Assembly: GCF_029544075.1 (NCBI RefSeq)
Contig: NZ_JAJQJH010000001.1
Coordinates: 717,021-781,020 of the forward strand
Length of the DNA stretch: 64,000 nucleotides
Source: Chromohalobacter canadensis
GTDB lineage: Bacteria; Pseudomonadota; Gammaproteobacteria; Pseudomonadales; Halomonadaceae
Direction of reading: 5' to 3'
Of the stretch, positions 51,140 to 60,871 are shown piece by piece. The translations under genes and the position numbers were made by a program. Under the pieces are notes generated by a model. The model saw only the letters and a list, made by a program, of their open reading frames with translations, ran no database searches and was not told the origin of the DNA. Every line of letters starts with the position of its first letter. The first letter of the stretch is position 1.

Positions 51140-52231
51140 ATGCCCCCCGGACATGACCCCGGTTCACAGAACCTCCCTCTCAACTTGATGCTGACGCTGG
51201 CGTCTTTGGTGATCATCGTTGGCGGTATGCAGGCCGGCGCCGACTTGCTGATTCCCATATTGCTGTCGCTGTTCATCGCCGTTATCTGCACATCGCCGGT
51301 GCACTGGCTGCATGAGCACGGCCTGGGAATGCGGTTGTCGGTGTTGGTCACGCTGCTGATACTCGGGGTATTGGTGACTCTGTTGGGCGCACTGCTTGGC
51401 AATAGTTTCACGACCTTCATGGACGCCTTGCCTAAGCTTCAAGAGCAGCTGCAAGAGCACTATATGACCGTGCTGCGATGGCTGGCGGGGCAGGGGATCT
51501 CCATCGACCCCCAGGGTGTCTCGCGGCTTCTCGATGCCTCCCAGGCGACCGATTGGGTCCCCGTTTTTCTGAGCAGTGTGGGTAACCTGCTCTCGCAAAG
51601 CGTTGTGATCATGCTGTTGGTGATCTTCATGTTGTTCGAGACATTGGAATTCCGCAACAAGGTCTCACAAGCCTTGCTCAATCCCGCGCCGAGCCTTCAG
51701 CGTTTCACCGAATTCAGTCGCAATCTCAAGCGCTACCTGGCCATCAAGACGGTGATCAGCTTGGTGACCGGCGTGCTGGTGTGGGGCTCTTGCATGATTA
51801 TCGGTGTCGATTTCGCGCTGCTATGGGGGACCCTGGCGTTCTGTCTCAATTACATTCCCAATATCGGCTCGGCCTTGGCGGCCGTTCCTGCCGTGCTCTT
51901 GACCTTGGCGATGCCGGAAGGTGGCCCCTTCAAGGCGATGCTGCTGGCAAGTGCCTATCTGGCGATCAATTTTCTAATGGGCAATATCATCGAGCCACGG
52001 ATCATGGGGCGCACGATGGGGCTTTCCACGCTGGTGGCATTCTTGTCGCTGGTGGTATGGGGATGGATCTTCGGGCCGGTGGGTATGTTGCTATCGGTGC
52101 CGTTGACCATGACGCTCAAGATTGCTCTGGATAGTCATCCCGAGACGCGTTGGTTAGCGAAATTGCTGAGCCCTTCCGAACGCGTGCGGCACCGTCGTGC
52201 CGAGGTCACCCCGGAGCCGCCTCCCGAGTAG
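51140..52231 (+). CDS. AI-2E family transporter
   Basis: A 363-aa integral membrane protein of the AI-2E/PerM family with about seven to eight hydrophobic helices, a soluble segment after helix 3 (about residues 90-150) and the conserved C-terminal blocks NYIPNIGSALAAVPAVLL and NIIEPRIMGRTMGLSTLVAFLSLVVWGWIFG. Members are implicated in export or ion antiport, including Na+/H+ exchange in some halophiles, so the name does not fix the substrate. ATG 51140 starts a cytoplasmic tail before helix 1. Confidence 0.85.
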   Translation: MPPGHDPGSQNLPLNLMLTLASLVIIVGGMQAGADLLIPILLSLFIAVICTSPVHWLHEHGLGMRLSVLVTLLILGVLVTLLGALLGNSFTTFMDALPKLQEQLQEHYMTVLRWLAGQGISIDPQGVSRLLDASQATDWVPVFLSSVGNLLSQSVVIMLLVIFMLFETLEFRNKVSQALLNPAPSLQRFTEFSRNLKRYLAIKTVISLVTGVLVWGSCMIIGVDFALLWGTLAFCLNYIPNIGSALAAVPAVLLTLAMPEGGPFKAMLLASAYLAINFLMGNIIEPRIMGRTMGLSTLVAFLSLVVWGWIFGPVGMLLSVPLTMTLKIALDSHPETRWLAKLLSPSERVRHRRAEVTPEPPPE

Positions 52232-52257
52232 CCTATGTCTCCGACAGTCCTTGTAAC

Positions 52258-52289
52258 GACAATCGCCCCGCATGAGCGGGGCGATTGTC
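52258..52289. terminator. Long hairpin between the AI-2E transporter and trxA
   Basis: A perfect 13-bp stem GACAATCGCCCCG / CGGGGCGATTGTC (52258-52270, 52277-52289) with a 6-base loop, between two convergent genes. There is no T-run on either strand, so it is a strong structure but an imperfect terminator. Confidence 0.6.
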
Positions 52290-52319
52290 AGCGTGCTTCA
52301 AAAGCTTAACGCCGTGGTC

Positions 52320-52643
52320 TCAGGCGTTCTGATCGATGAACTGTGTCAGCTGTGACTTGGACTGCGCACCGACCAAGGAAGCCACCTTGGCGCCGGACTT
52401 GAACATCATCACGGTCGGAACGCCGCGGACACCTTGCTCGGCGGCGATTTCCGGTGCGTCGTCGACGTTGATGCTGACGACCTTGAGGCCACCGGCTTTC
52501 TCGTCGGCGACTTCATCGACCACGGGGGCCATCATCTTGCAAGGGCCGCACCACGGTGCCCAGAACTTGAGCAGTACGGGCTGTTCGGCGTTGACGACTT
52601 CCTGCTCGAAGTTAGCGGAGGTGACATCGACATTATTAGCCAT
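52320..52643 (-). CDS. trxA: Thioredoxin 1
   Basis: A 107-aa cytoplasmic disulfide reductase with the active-site motif WCGPCK (Cys32, Cys35) and the cis-Pro loop GVPTVMMF. It supplies electrons to ribonucleotide reductase, PAPS reductase and others. ATG 52643 with GGAGAG upstream matches the family start; the longer frame is rejected. Convenient neighbour of the sulfur-assimilation genes cysB and cysH. Confidence 0.96.
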   Translation of the reverse strand: MANNVDVTSANFEQEVVNAEQPVLLKFWAPWCGPCKMMAPVVDEVADEKAGGLKVVSINVDDAPEIAAEQGVRGVPTVMMFKSGAKVASLVGAQSKSQLTQFIDQNA

Positions 52644-52852
52644 TACGAATCTCTCCAGTATTCCATTGCGCTTTTGCGAGCGTAGATGAGGCGATGGTAG
52701 CCGCTGACCATGGCCCTGGCAAATGCCCCATCGGTATGGTGACAATAGCATCAGCCTATCATGTTGGCGCTTTTCCACGCACCACCACGGTGCGGTATTG
52801 CCAGGCTGTCGGCGCTCTTCTACTCTCGCACCATATGCTTTAAAGTAATCAC

Positions 52853-53874
<1,022 letters not shown>

Positions 53875-53895
53875 GAGCGGCCTGGCAATACGAGA

Positions 53896-53927
53896 ATGCC
53901 GATGCCCCGTGGAGGCGGCATCGGCAT
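53896..53927. terminator. Convergent-gene hairpin between cysB and cysH
   Basis: ATGCCGATGCC / GGCATCGGCAT (53896-53906, 53917-53927) forms a perfect 11-bp stem with a 10-base loop just after the cysB stop. There is no T-run, so termination may be partial or factor dependent. Confidence 0.5.
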
Positions 53928-53994
53928 GGCGCGCATTCGTGTCATCTATTCGATGGTGAAGCTCAGCGCCTAGTGCTGCCTCGTGCTGCTTAGT

Positions 53995-54615
53995 TTAGTG
54001 CTGAAGGTGCAGCCCGCATTCACGCTTGTCTTCCACCTTGGTCGGGTCGAAGTAATCGAAGTTGTTGGGCAGGTCATGCTTCTGCAGGTACTGATACATG
54101 TCCTTGGCGGTCCAGTGCAGCACGGGCGCGACCTTGATCAAGCCATCCTGATTGATCGATACCGGCTGCATCTGGGCACGTTCGGCGGTGTCCTCGGCGC
54201 GCAGTGCGGTGAGCCAGACACGCGGCGCGGCCTCGCGCAGCGCCCGCTGGAACGGCTCGAGCTTGACTTCCTCCGTGAACGCCGCGTGACGCGGATCGTC
54301 GATGGTCGGAAACTCGCCCTCGACGGCATCGCGATGCGCGCGTGAACGGCGGGGATGATAAATCGTCAAGTTGAGGTCCAGCTGTTGGCTGATCTCTTCG
54401 GCGAAGCGATAAGTGGCCTCGGTGTTGTAGCCGGAATCCATCCAGATCACGGGAATGTCCGGCTGGACCTGCGTGATCATATGCAGGATCACTGCCTCGA
54501 AAGGCCGAAAGTTGGTAGTGCAGATCGCCTTGCCATCGAGCGAGAGCGCCCAGCGAACCAGGGCCTCCGGGTCGTGACCAAGCTCGCGATTGATGGCATC
54601 GATATCGAGCGACAT
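53995..54615 (-). CDS. cysH: Phosphoadenosine phosphosulfate reductase
   Basis: A 206-aa enzyme that reduces activated sulfate to sulfite with electrons from thioredoxin. The catalytic Cys200 lies in the C-terminal ECGLH motif, and the ATP-pyrophosphatase-like fold shows WMDSGYNTEATYRFAEE. Only two cysteines are present, so the CC and CxxC ligands of the 4Fe-4S APS reductase type are missing. The protein should therefore be the cluster-free PAPS type. The length is shorter than E. coli CysH (244). AGGAG precedes the ATG. Confidence 0.9.
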   Translation of the reverse strand: MSLDIDAINRELGHDPEALVRWALSLDGKAICTTNFRPFEAVILHMITQVQPDIPVIWMDSGYNTEATYRFAEEISQQLDLNLTIYHPRRSRAHRDAVEGEFPTIDDPRHAAFTEEVKLEPFQRALREAAPRVWLTALRAEDTAERAQMQPVSINQDGLIKVAPVLHWTAKDMYQYLQKHDLPNNFDYFDPTKVEDKRECGLHLQH

Positions 54616-54781
54616 GATGAGCTCCTGTGGAAGGTGGCGTGAAGTCTGTCGACTTCAACGAATGGCCATACCCTAGCAAACCGCCGAAACGATCCCCCAA
54701 TATCGATTGGTTCGAAGCTTATATGCCTTTAACGAAGGCAGTGATTGTCCTGTTAGAACCTAACTGCATGAACGTTGGCAG

Positions 54782-55564
54782 TCATCGCCCCAGCGAGTGA
54801 ATCGCTGTGAGGGGCGTAATACGGGGCGGCTCGTCGTCCGGCCATTCGATGTGTGCCTCGATGGCATAGACATCGCGCAGACGCGCATGGGTCAGGACGT
54901 CGCCGGGAGTGCCGCTGGCGGCGACACGGCCTGCCTTGAGCATCCATACATGCTGGGCGAAACGCGCTGCCAGGCTCAGGTCATGAATGGCGATGACGAT
55001 GATGATATGGCGCTGTGCAGCGAGGCGGGTCAGCCAGTCGAGCACCTGCAATTGATGATGAAGATCCAACGCGCTGGTCGGTTCGTCGAGCAGTAGCAGC
55101 GAAGGTTCGCGCGTCACGGCTTGGGCAATGGCGACGCGTTGTCGTTGCCCACCCGAGAGCTGGTTCAGTTCGCGCTCGGCCAGTGGCTCCAACTCCAGCG
55201 CCTGAAGCGTCGCCTGCACCTTGAGCAGTGCGCGTTCATGCGGTTCGTGAATGCAAGTACGGCGCGCCAGCAAGACGGCTTCGAACACACTGAGCACGGC
55301 ACGTGAGCCGAGCTCTTGAGGTAAGTAATAAAGATATCGGGAACGTCGTTCGAGCGATAGCGTCATCAATTCCTGGTCATGCAACATGAGCGAGCCGTCG
55401 GCACGTTCGAGGCCGGCGATGGCCTTGAGCAGTGTCGATTTTCCCGCGCCGTTAGGGCCGACCAGAGCGGTGATCTCGCCGGGGCGTGCCTCGAGATCGG
55501 CGATGCTCTCGAGGACGGGCGTGCCACCCAATCGGCAATCGAGATGCTTGAGCGTTAGCGTCAT
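54782..55564 (-). CDS. FecE/BtuD-type ABC transporter ATPase
   Basis: A 260-aa ATP-binding subunit of a siderophore, heme or cobalamin importer. It has Walker A GPNGAGKST near residue 38, Q-loop PQELG, signature LSGGQRQRVAIAQA and Walker B LLLDEPTSALD. AAGGAG precedes ATG 55564, which overlaps the permease stop (ATGA). The substrate cannot be inferred: no binding protein or TonB receptor is in the window. Confidence 0.9.
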   Translation of the reverse strand: MTLTLKHLDCRLGGTPVLESIADLEARPGEITALVGPNGAGKSTLLKAIAGLERADGSLMLHDQELMTLSLERRSRYLYYLPQELGSRAVLSVFEAVLLARRTCIHEPHERALLKVQATLQALELEPLAERELNQLSGGQRQRVAIAQAVTREPSLLLLDEPTSALDLHHQLQVLDWLTRLAAQRHIIIVIAIHDLSLAARFAQHVWMLKAGRVAASGTPGDVLTHARLRDVYAIEAHIEWPDDEPPRITPLTAIHSLGR

Positions 55565-56631
55565 CCCCACATCTCCTTGCGGCTGCGCAGGATCAACGAG
55601 ACGAAAAACGGCAGCCCGATGAGTGCGGTGAGCAGGCCGATCGGAATCAGGATGCCGGGCACCAGGGTTTTTGAGAGGATCGAAGTGACGGACATGATCA
55701 GCGCCCCGCTGAGTGCGGACATGGGCAGAAAGACGCGCTGGTCCTCGCCTACCAGCAAGCGCGCGATATGCGGGCCCACCAGGCCGACAAAACCGATCGT
55801 TCCCACGAAGGCCACGGCGGTGGCGGCCAGCAGTGAGCAACACAGCAGAATACGCAGCCGCAAGCGCGCGACATCGATGCCCATGGCCTGGGCGTGAAGA
55901 TCGCCAAGCCGCAGCGCGGTGAGCCGCCAGCCGGCATGGAGAAATACCGGCAGCGTCACGCAAAGCGCTAGTGTCGCCAGGCCGACTTTCCCCCAACTGG
56001 CCTTGCCGAGACTGCCCAGCGACCAGAACACCAGTTGCTGCAGGGCCTCGGCGGAGGCGACGTACTGCATCAAGCCGAGCATGGCGTTGAAGAAAAACAT
56101 GATGGCGATGCCCATCAACACCAAGGTCTGCACGCTGACACCGCGCAGGCGGCTGACACCCCAGATGACCAGCGACGCGGCCAGGGCCAGCAAGAACGCG
56201 TTGCCGGTGACCAGTAACGTATCGGCGAAGGGTACGATGCCGACGCCGAGGGTGATGGCGAGCGCAGCGCCGACACTTGCCGCCGAGGAAATGCCCAGCG
56301 TGAACGGGTCGGCCAGGGGATTGTTGAGGATGGTCTGCATCTCGGCGCCAGCAAGTGCCAGGCTCACACCGACGACGATTGCCATCAGGGCCACCGGCAG
56401 ACGAATGTTCCACACGATGACGCGCAGCGTGTCCGATGCTTCACTCGGCGCGACGAGTGTCATGAGCACATCGCGCAGTGGGTACTGGCTCGGGCCGATA
56501 GCGATGTCGACGATGACCATAGCGAATGTCAGCAAGGCAACACCGATGATGAGACGACGCTGGCGACGACGACGCGTGCGATACCGGGTGACGCTGTCGG
56601 TAGGAGAGAACTCAGGCATTGCGGTTGTCAT
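55561..56631 (-). CDS. FecCD-family ABC transporter permease
   Basis: A 356-aa permease with about nine or ten transmembrane segments, after an arginine-rich cytoplasmic N-terminus (RYRTRRRRQRR). The block LAGAEMQTILNNPLADPFTLGIS near residue 90 and GFVGLVGPHIARLLVG in the C-terminal half are diagnostic of BtuC/FhuB-type permeases for iron-siderophore or vitamin B12. Its ATG overlaps the pabB stop (ATGA), tying it to pabB in one operon. Confidence 0.9.
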   Translation of the reverse strand: MTTAMPEFSPTDSVTRYRTRRRRQRRLIIGVALLTFAMVIVDIAIGPSQYPLRDVLMTLVAPSEASDTLRVIVWNIRLPVALMAIVVGVSLALAGAEMQTILNNPLADPFTLGISSAASVGAALAITLGVGIVPFADTLLVTGNAFLLALAASLVIWGVSRLRGVSVQTLVLMGIAIMFFFNAMLGLMQYVASAEALQQLVFWSLGSLGKASWGKVGLATLALCVTLPVFLHAGWRLTALRLGDLHAQAMGIDVARLRLRILLCCSLLAATAVAFVGTIGFVGLVGPHIARLLVGEDQRVFLPMSALSGALIMSVTSILSKTLVPGILIPIGLLTALIGLPFFVSLILRSRKEMWG

Positions 56632-58010
56632 TCGCTCAGGATACGCGATTCGTCGCGCTCATGGGCCCCAGCGGCGCCGAGTGCCTCCATCAGGCGCGAG
56701 ATTTTGGCGAGTGTTTCTTGGTACTCGGCCTCCTCGTCTGAGTCGGCGACCAGGCCGCCGCCGCCCCACAGGTGGAGTTGACCGGCATCCGCCACGGCGG
56801 TGCGGATGGCGATGGAGGTGTCCATTCGCCCGCGCGTATCGACGTAGCCGATGCTCCCGCAATACACGCTGCGGCGACTGGGTTCGAGGTTGTCGATGAG
56901 TTGCATGGCGCGGACCTTGGGCGCGCCGGTGATCGAACCGCCGGGAAATGCTGCTCCCAGCAGATCAAGCGCATGCCGTGTCTCATCGAGCTCACCGGTC
57001 ACCACGCTGACCAGGTGGTGGACGTTGGCGTAGCTCTCCAGGCCGCATAATTGGGGGACGCGGACGCTTCCCGGCTGACAGACGCGCCCCAGATCGTTGC
57101 GCAGCAAGTCGACGATCATCACGTTTTCGGCGTTATCCTTGAGGCTGTCGCTCAGCTCGCGGGCGTAGTGCTGATCTTGAGTAGAGGTGTTGCCGCGCGG
57201 CCGAGTGCCCTTGATGGGACGCGTTTCCACGCGTCCTTCGACGACTTCGAGGAAGCGTTCCGGCGACAACGATAGAATGCCCTTGTCGTCCCAGGCGAGA
57301 TAGGCGCCATAAGGCGTCGGTGTTGCTTGGCGTAGCCGCCGATAGGCGTGCCATAAATCGCCTTGGTAGTGGGTGCTGAAACGCTGGGCCAGATTGATCT
57401 GGTAACAGTCGCCGCTGCGGATGTAATGCTGCACGGCACGGAAGCGCTCGCCGTAAGCGGCACGGTCGAGTTCACCTCGAAAGGGGGCAAGCAGCTTAAA
57501 CGGCGGGGCTGGTGATGGCGTGGCTTGTAGCCATGCCAACACTTGGGCGCGGCGCGCCGGCGTAGCCACGAGCCAGGCTTGGCGGGTGTGATGATCGTGG
57601 ATGAGGGCCCAGTCGTAGAGTCCGACACGGCTGTGGGGCAGCGTGACCGCCTCGCAAGCATGGCCTGAAACAGCCTCCAGGTGCCGCCCGAAATCGTAGC
57701 TCCAATAGCCGATCAAGCCGCCCAGAAATGGCAGCTCGCTCGTTACGTCGGGGGTAGGAAGACGCTCGAGAAAGGCACGCTGAGCGGCGAGCGGATCATC
57801 GGGCAGGTTCGCGACGTCACTAGTGACCAGGCCGTCTCGATCGACTTCCAGCCAGGCGATGGGGTCGCTGGCGAGGATGTCGTAACGTCCGCCGGGGGCC
57901 GTCGGGAAGCCGCTATCCAGCAGCACGGCGTCGGGTCGATGGCGCAGGCGCTCGAAGCGTGCCAGTGGATCGCCATGATAGGGCAGGGGCGTCAATTCGA
58001 GTGTCGGCAT
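56628..58010 (-). CDS. pabB: Aminodeoxychorismate synthase component I
   Basis: A 460-aa chorismate-binding enzyme for p-aminobenzoate, a folate precursor. Features include the N-terminal anthranilate-synthase-like domain, RPIKGTRPRG with the catalytic Lys, DLLRNDLGRVC and the strongly conserved GGSITGAPKVRAMQLIDNLE. ATG 58010 follows AGGAAG and fits the family; the open frame continues upstream without support. Component II (pabA) is not in the window. Unusually it is followed by transporter genes with overlapping stops and starts. Confidence 0.93.
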   Translation of the reverse strand: MPTLELTPLPYHGDPLARFERLRHRPDAVLLDSGFPTAPGGRYDILASDPIAWLEVDRDGLVTSDVANLPDDPLAAQRAFLERLPTPDVTSELPFLGGLIGYWSYDFGRHLEAVSGHACEAVTLPHSRVGLYDWALIHDHHTRQAWLVATPARRAQVLAWLQATPSPAPPFKLLAPFRGELDRAAYGERFRAVQHYIRSGDCYQINLAQRFSTHYQGDLWHAYRRLRQATPTPYGAYLAWDDKGILSLSPERFLEVVEGRVETRPIKGTRPRGNTSTQDQHYARELSDSLKDNAENVMIVDLLRNDLGRVCQPGSVRVPQLCGLESYANVHHLVSVVTGELDETRHALDLLGAAFPGGSITGAPKVRAMQLIDNLEPSRRSVYCGSIGYVDTRGRMDTSIAIRTAVADAGQLHLWGGGGLVADSDEEAEYQETLAKISRLMEALGAAGAHERDESRILSE

Positions 58011-58137
58011 CGGTGCAGCTTCCTGTCGCGGGCGACTCATTTTAGGGAAGCTGGCCGGATTTGTCCGCCCATGAGCGTGTGCGGATAATGACGGCCATTC
58101 AACGCCCCAGAGGCGCGACACATAGAGGATGATGAAT

Positions 58138-59013
58138 ATGACAACGTCGCTGGACGAGGGCGAGTTGCGGCAAGGCACTCTGGCGCGCCCGGATCAGCAG
58201 TGCCATTGGCGTCGCCTCGAGCGTCGAGCAGGCGCGGGGAAGGTCGTCATGCTGCACGGTGCCGGAGTGGCGGCCGAGCTGACCTGGGGACCGATGGTGA
58301 CGTATCTCGATGCCTGGCGGACGTTCCTGATGCCCGACTTGCGGGGCATGGGGGCGACGCGTGCGGCGGATGGCCGTGAGCGGCCTTTCTCGCTAGATGA
58401 AGTCGTCGACGATGTCGAAGTCTTGCTCGACGCCCAGGATATCGATCAATGCGATGTCATGGGCTATTCGTTTGGCGGGCTGGTAGCGATGCGGCTCAAG
58501 CAGCGCTTGGGTACCCGCATCGGACGTATGATGCTGCTCGAGCCGGCACTTCTGGAGCGCGAAGACCGCGCGACCATGGTGCGAGTGCGCGAGGGCTATG
58601 CCGAGGCGGCATGTGCCATGCGCGAGGCATCGACGCCGGAAGCAGGTATCGTCGCCTTTCTGGATTTGATTGCACCACATCGCTCGCGCAACCCACGGGC
58701 CGAGCGCATGATGATACGCCGCCTCGCGCACCGCCCACTGGGGTTCGCCAATGCGCTGGATTGCGTGACCGATGCCGTCCGGCATCTCGACCGCGATGCC
58801 TTGCTCGAGGCGCAACATGATGTGACGAGTGTCGTGGGAGGCAAAAGCCTCGCGGCCATGCAAGCCTATCACTCAACATTGGCGCAGCGACGGTCCGACT
58901 GGCGCTACATTGAACTGCCGGGCACTGACCATTCTCTGCCGTTTCAAAAACCCCGGCGGCTCGCCGGCCTGTTGCAAGAAGCATCTTCATTTAACAAGGG
59001 CGAAGATGGTTGA
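58138..59013 (+). CDS. Alpha/beta-fold hydrolase
   Basis: A 291-aa alpha/beta hydrolase with LHGAGVAAELTW (oxyanion hole), the nucleophile Ser in GYSFGG near residue 105, an Asp region and a likely catalytic His in LPGTDHSLPF near the C-terminus. Three ATG codons lie close together; ATG 58138 is chosen because GAGG is 9 bases upstream. It lies just before the propionate operon, and its stop directly touches the first TTGTCGACAA palindrome. Substrate unknown. Confidence 0.8.
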   Translation: MTTSLDEGELRQGTLARPDQQCHWRRLERRAGAGKVVMLHGAGVAAELTWGPMVTYLDAWRTFLMPDLRGMGATRAADGRERPFSLDEVVDDVEVLLDAQDIDQCDVMGYSFGGLVAMRLKQRLGTRIGRMMLLEPALLEREDRATMVRVREGYAEAACAMREASTPEAGIVAFLDLIAPHRSRNPRAERMMIRRLAHRPLGFANALDCVTDAVRHLDRDALLEAQHDVTSVVGGKSLAAMQAYHSTLAQRRSDWRYIELPGTDHSLPFQKPRRLAGLLQEASSFNKGEDG

Positions 59014-59023
59014 TTGTCGACAA
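59014..59023. promoter_or_regulatory. Palindrome TTGTCGACAA, copy 1 (GntR operator candidate)
   Basis: A perfect 10-bp palindrome immediately after the hydrolase stop codon and 116 bp from an identical copy upstream of the GntR gene. Confidence 0.55.
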
Positions 59024-59085
59024 CATGCTCACCGGTGAGTGCTGGTCATACGGCGAAAGGTGTAGTAGCGCCAGGCTTCAGGCAG

Positions 59086-59114
59086 TTGACCCTTTTGGGG
59101 TAGATTACTAAAGT
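59086..59114 (+). promoter_or_regulatory. Candidate promoter of the prp operon
   Basis: TTGACC (59086-59091) and TAAAGT (59109-59114) are 17 bp apart. The start site would be close to 59121, between the two TTGTCGACAA palindromes. Confidence 0.5.
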
Positions 59115-59129
59115 AATACTTATTCTTTA

Positions 59130-59139
59130 TTGTCGACAA
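59130..59139. promoter_or_regulatory. Palindrome TTGTCGACAA, copy 2 (GntR operator candidate)
   Basis: Identical to copy 1 and extended to a perfect 12-bp palindrome by one A and one T. It ends 4 bases before the GntR start codon, at the expected place for autorepression. Confidence 0.6.
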
Positions 59140-59143
59140 TTAA

Positions 59144-59923
59144 ATGACGCTTCCTACTTTACCTCATAACGCCGATTCTCATGATGCTTGGCAATCGGCG
59201 ACTGGTCATGACGACGCTCCCGAAGTGCGCACACTTGCCGAGCGCGTCTTTCACCAACTGCAAAGTGCCATCGTGCGAGGTGAACTGGCCCCCGGAGCCA
59301 AGATCACCGAGCCGGGGTTGGCCAAGACCTATGGCATCTCTCGCGGCCCGTTGCGCGAGGCGATGCGTCGTCTGGAAGCCCACCGCTTGATCGAGCGTAT
59401 CCCGCATGTCGGTGCACGCGTAGTCAAGCTCTCCATGCGTGAGCTGCTGGAATTGTTCGATCTGCGCGAAGCCCTGGAGAGCATGGCGGCGCGTCTGGCA
59501 GCGCGACACATGACGGCGCCGGAAATCGCCGGACTGCGCGATGTGCTGGCAGTCCACGAGCGTCAGGAGGACCTGCAGCGCGACGAGGCCTATTTCCAGC
59601 GAGAGGGTGATCTGGATTTCCATTACTGCATCGTGCAGGGCAGCCACAATCGCATGCTGATGACCATGCTGTGTGACGACCTTTATTACCTAGTGCGCCT
59701 TTACCGCACGCAATTCAGTGCCAGCGGCGCCCGTCCGCAGCGTGCTTTCGTCGAGCATCATCGTATCGTCGACGCCATCGAGGCGGGCGACGAGGAATTG
59801 GCTGAACTCTTGATGCGTCGCCACGTCAGCGCGTCTCGCGAGAATGTCGCCAAGCATTATGCCGAGACACTCGATGAGGAGCAGGCGTCCCAACCCCGTT
59901 TCGAGGAGGATACGACGTCATGA
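59144..59923 (+). CDS. GntR-family regulator of the propionate operon
   Basis: A 259-aa FCD-type GntR regulator: winged helix (about residues 28-95, with [30 protein letters not shown] partly visible as the recognition region) and a C-terminal helical ligand domain (105-240). It is the first gene of the prp operon, its TGA overlapping the prpB ATG. A regulator of this type at this position is common in marine gammaproteobacteria, in place of the sigma-54-dependent PrpR of E. coli. Probable effector: 2-methylcitrate or related acid, by analogy. Confidence 0.87.
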   Translation: MTLPTLPHNADSHDAWQSATGHDDAPEVRTLAERVFHQLQSAIVRGELAPGAKITEPGLAKTYGISRGPLREAMRRLEAHRLIERIPHVGARVVKLSMRELLELFDLREALESMAARLAARHMTAPEIAGLRDVLAVHERQEDLQRDEAYFQREGDLDFHYCIVQGSHNRMLMTMLCDDLYYLVRLYRTQFSASGARPQRAFVEHHRIVDAIEAGDEELAELLMRRHVSASRENVAKHYAETLDEEQASQPRFEEDTTS

Positions 59924-60801
59924 GCCATCCCACACCGGGCGTCCGCTTCCGCGCCGCGCTCGACGCGCATCGTCCCTTGCCGATCGTCGGCACCATTAAC
60001 GCGTATACGGCTCTCATGGCCGAAAAGGTCGGGCATCCGGCGATTTACCTCTCCGGGGGCGGCGTGGCCAATGCGTCCTTCGGCTTGCCCGATCTGGGCA
60101 TGACCACGATGAACGATGTCGCCGAGGACGCACGGCGTATTACGGCGGCCTCAGAAACGCCGCTGCTGGTCGATATCGATACGGGGTGGGGCGGGGCGTT
60201 CAATATCGCGCGCACCATCAAGGAAATGCAGCGCGCTGGCGTGGCGGCGGTGCACCTGGAAGACCAAGTCGCGCAGAAGCGCTGTGGACACCGGCCCAAC
60301 AAGGCCATCGTGTCGCAGCAAGAGATGGTGGACCGCATTAAGGCGGCAGCCGATGCGCGTCTGGATGACGATTTTTATTTGATTGCGCGTACCGATGCCT
60401 TCCAGAAGGAAGGCTTGGAAGCGGCCATCGAGCGCGCCAATGCCTGTCTCGAAGCTGGTGCCGATGCCATCTTCGCCGAGGCCGTGCATAGCCTCGAGGA
60501 CTACCGTGCATTCTGCACGGGCGCCAATGCGCCGATTTTGGCCAATATCACCGAGTTCGGCGCCACGCCATTGTTCACTCAGCAGGAACTGCATGACGTG
60601 GGCTGCCGCATGGTGCTGTATCCGCTGTCGGCCTTCCGTGCCATGAATGCCGCGGCACTCGAGGTGTATCGCAGCATTCACGACAATGGGCATCAGCGCG
60701 ATGTCCTCGACAAGATGCAGACGCGCGATGAGCTTTACGAGTTTCTCGATTACCACGCCTTCGAGCGCAAGCTGGATGCCTTGTTCGACGAGGACCAGTG
60801 A
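59920..60801 (+). CDS. prpB: 2-methylisocitrate lyase
   Basis: A 293-aa enzyme of the isocitrate lyase/PEP mutase superfamily that splits 2-methylisocitrate into pyruvate and succinate. The catalytic motif KRCGH is at residues 120-124 (Cys122), and VDIDTGWGG and LIARTDA are also typical. Start ATG overlaps the regulator stop (ATGA). Second gene of the operon. Confidence 0.96.
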   Translation: MSHPTPGVRFRAALDAHRPLPIVGTINAYTALMAEKVGHPAIYLSGGGVANASFGLPDLGMTTMNDVAEDARRITAASETPLLVDIDTGWGGAFNIARTIKEMQRAGVAAVHLEDQVAQKRCGHRPNKAIVSQQEMVDRIKAAADARLDDDFYLIARTDAFQKEGLEAAIERANACLEAGADAIFAEAVHSLEDYRAFCTGANAPILANITEFGATPLFTQQELHDVGCRMVLYPLSAFRAMNAAALEVYRSIHDNGHQRDVLDKMQTRDELYEFLDYHAFERKLDALFDEDQ

Positions 60802-60871
60802 AACGGTAGGTGTGGCTGGCGCTATCAGCGTAAGGCAACAACGATAACGATCTGGCACAAGGAGGTTCGCC

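Noticed and set aside
53995..54615. APS reductase (4Fe-4S) assignment for cysH
   Set aside because: The paired cysteine ligands are missing; only Cys200 and one other Cys exist, so the PAPS type fits.
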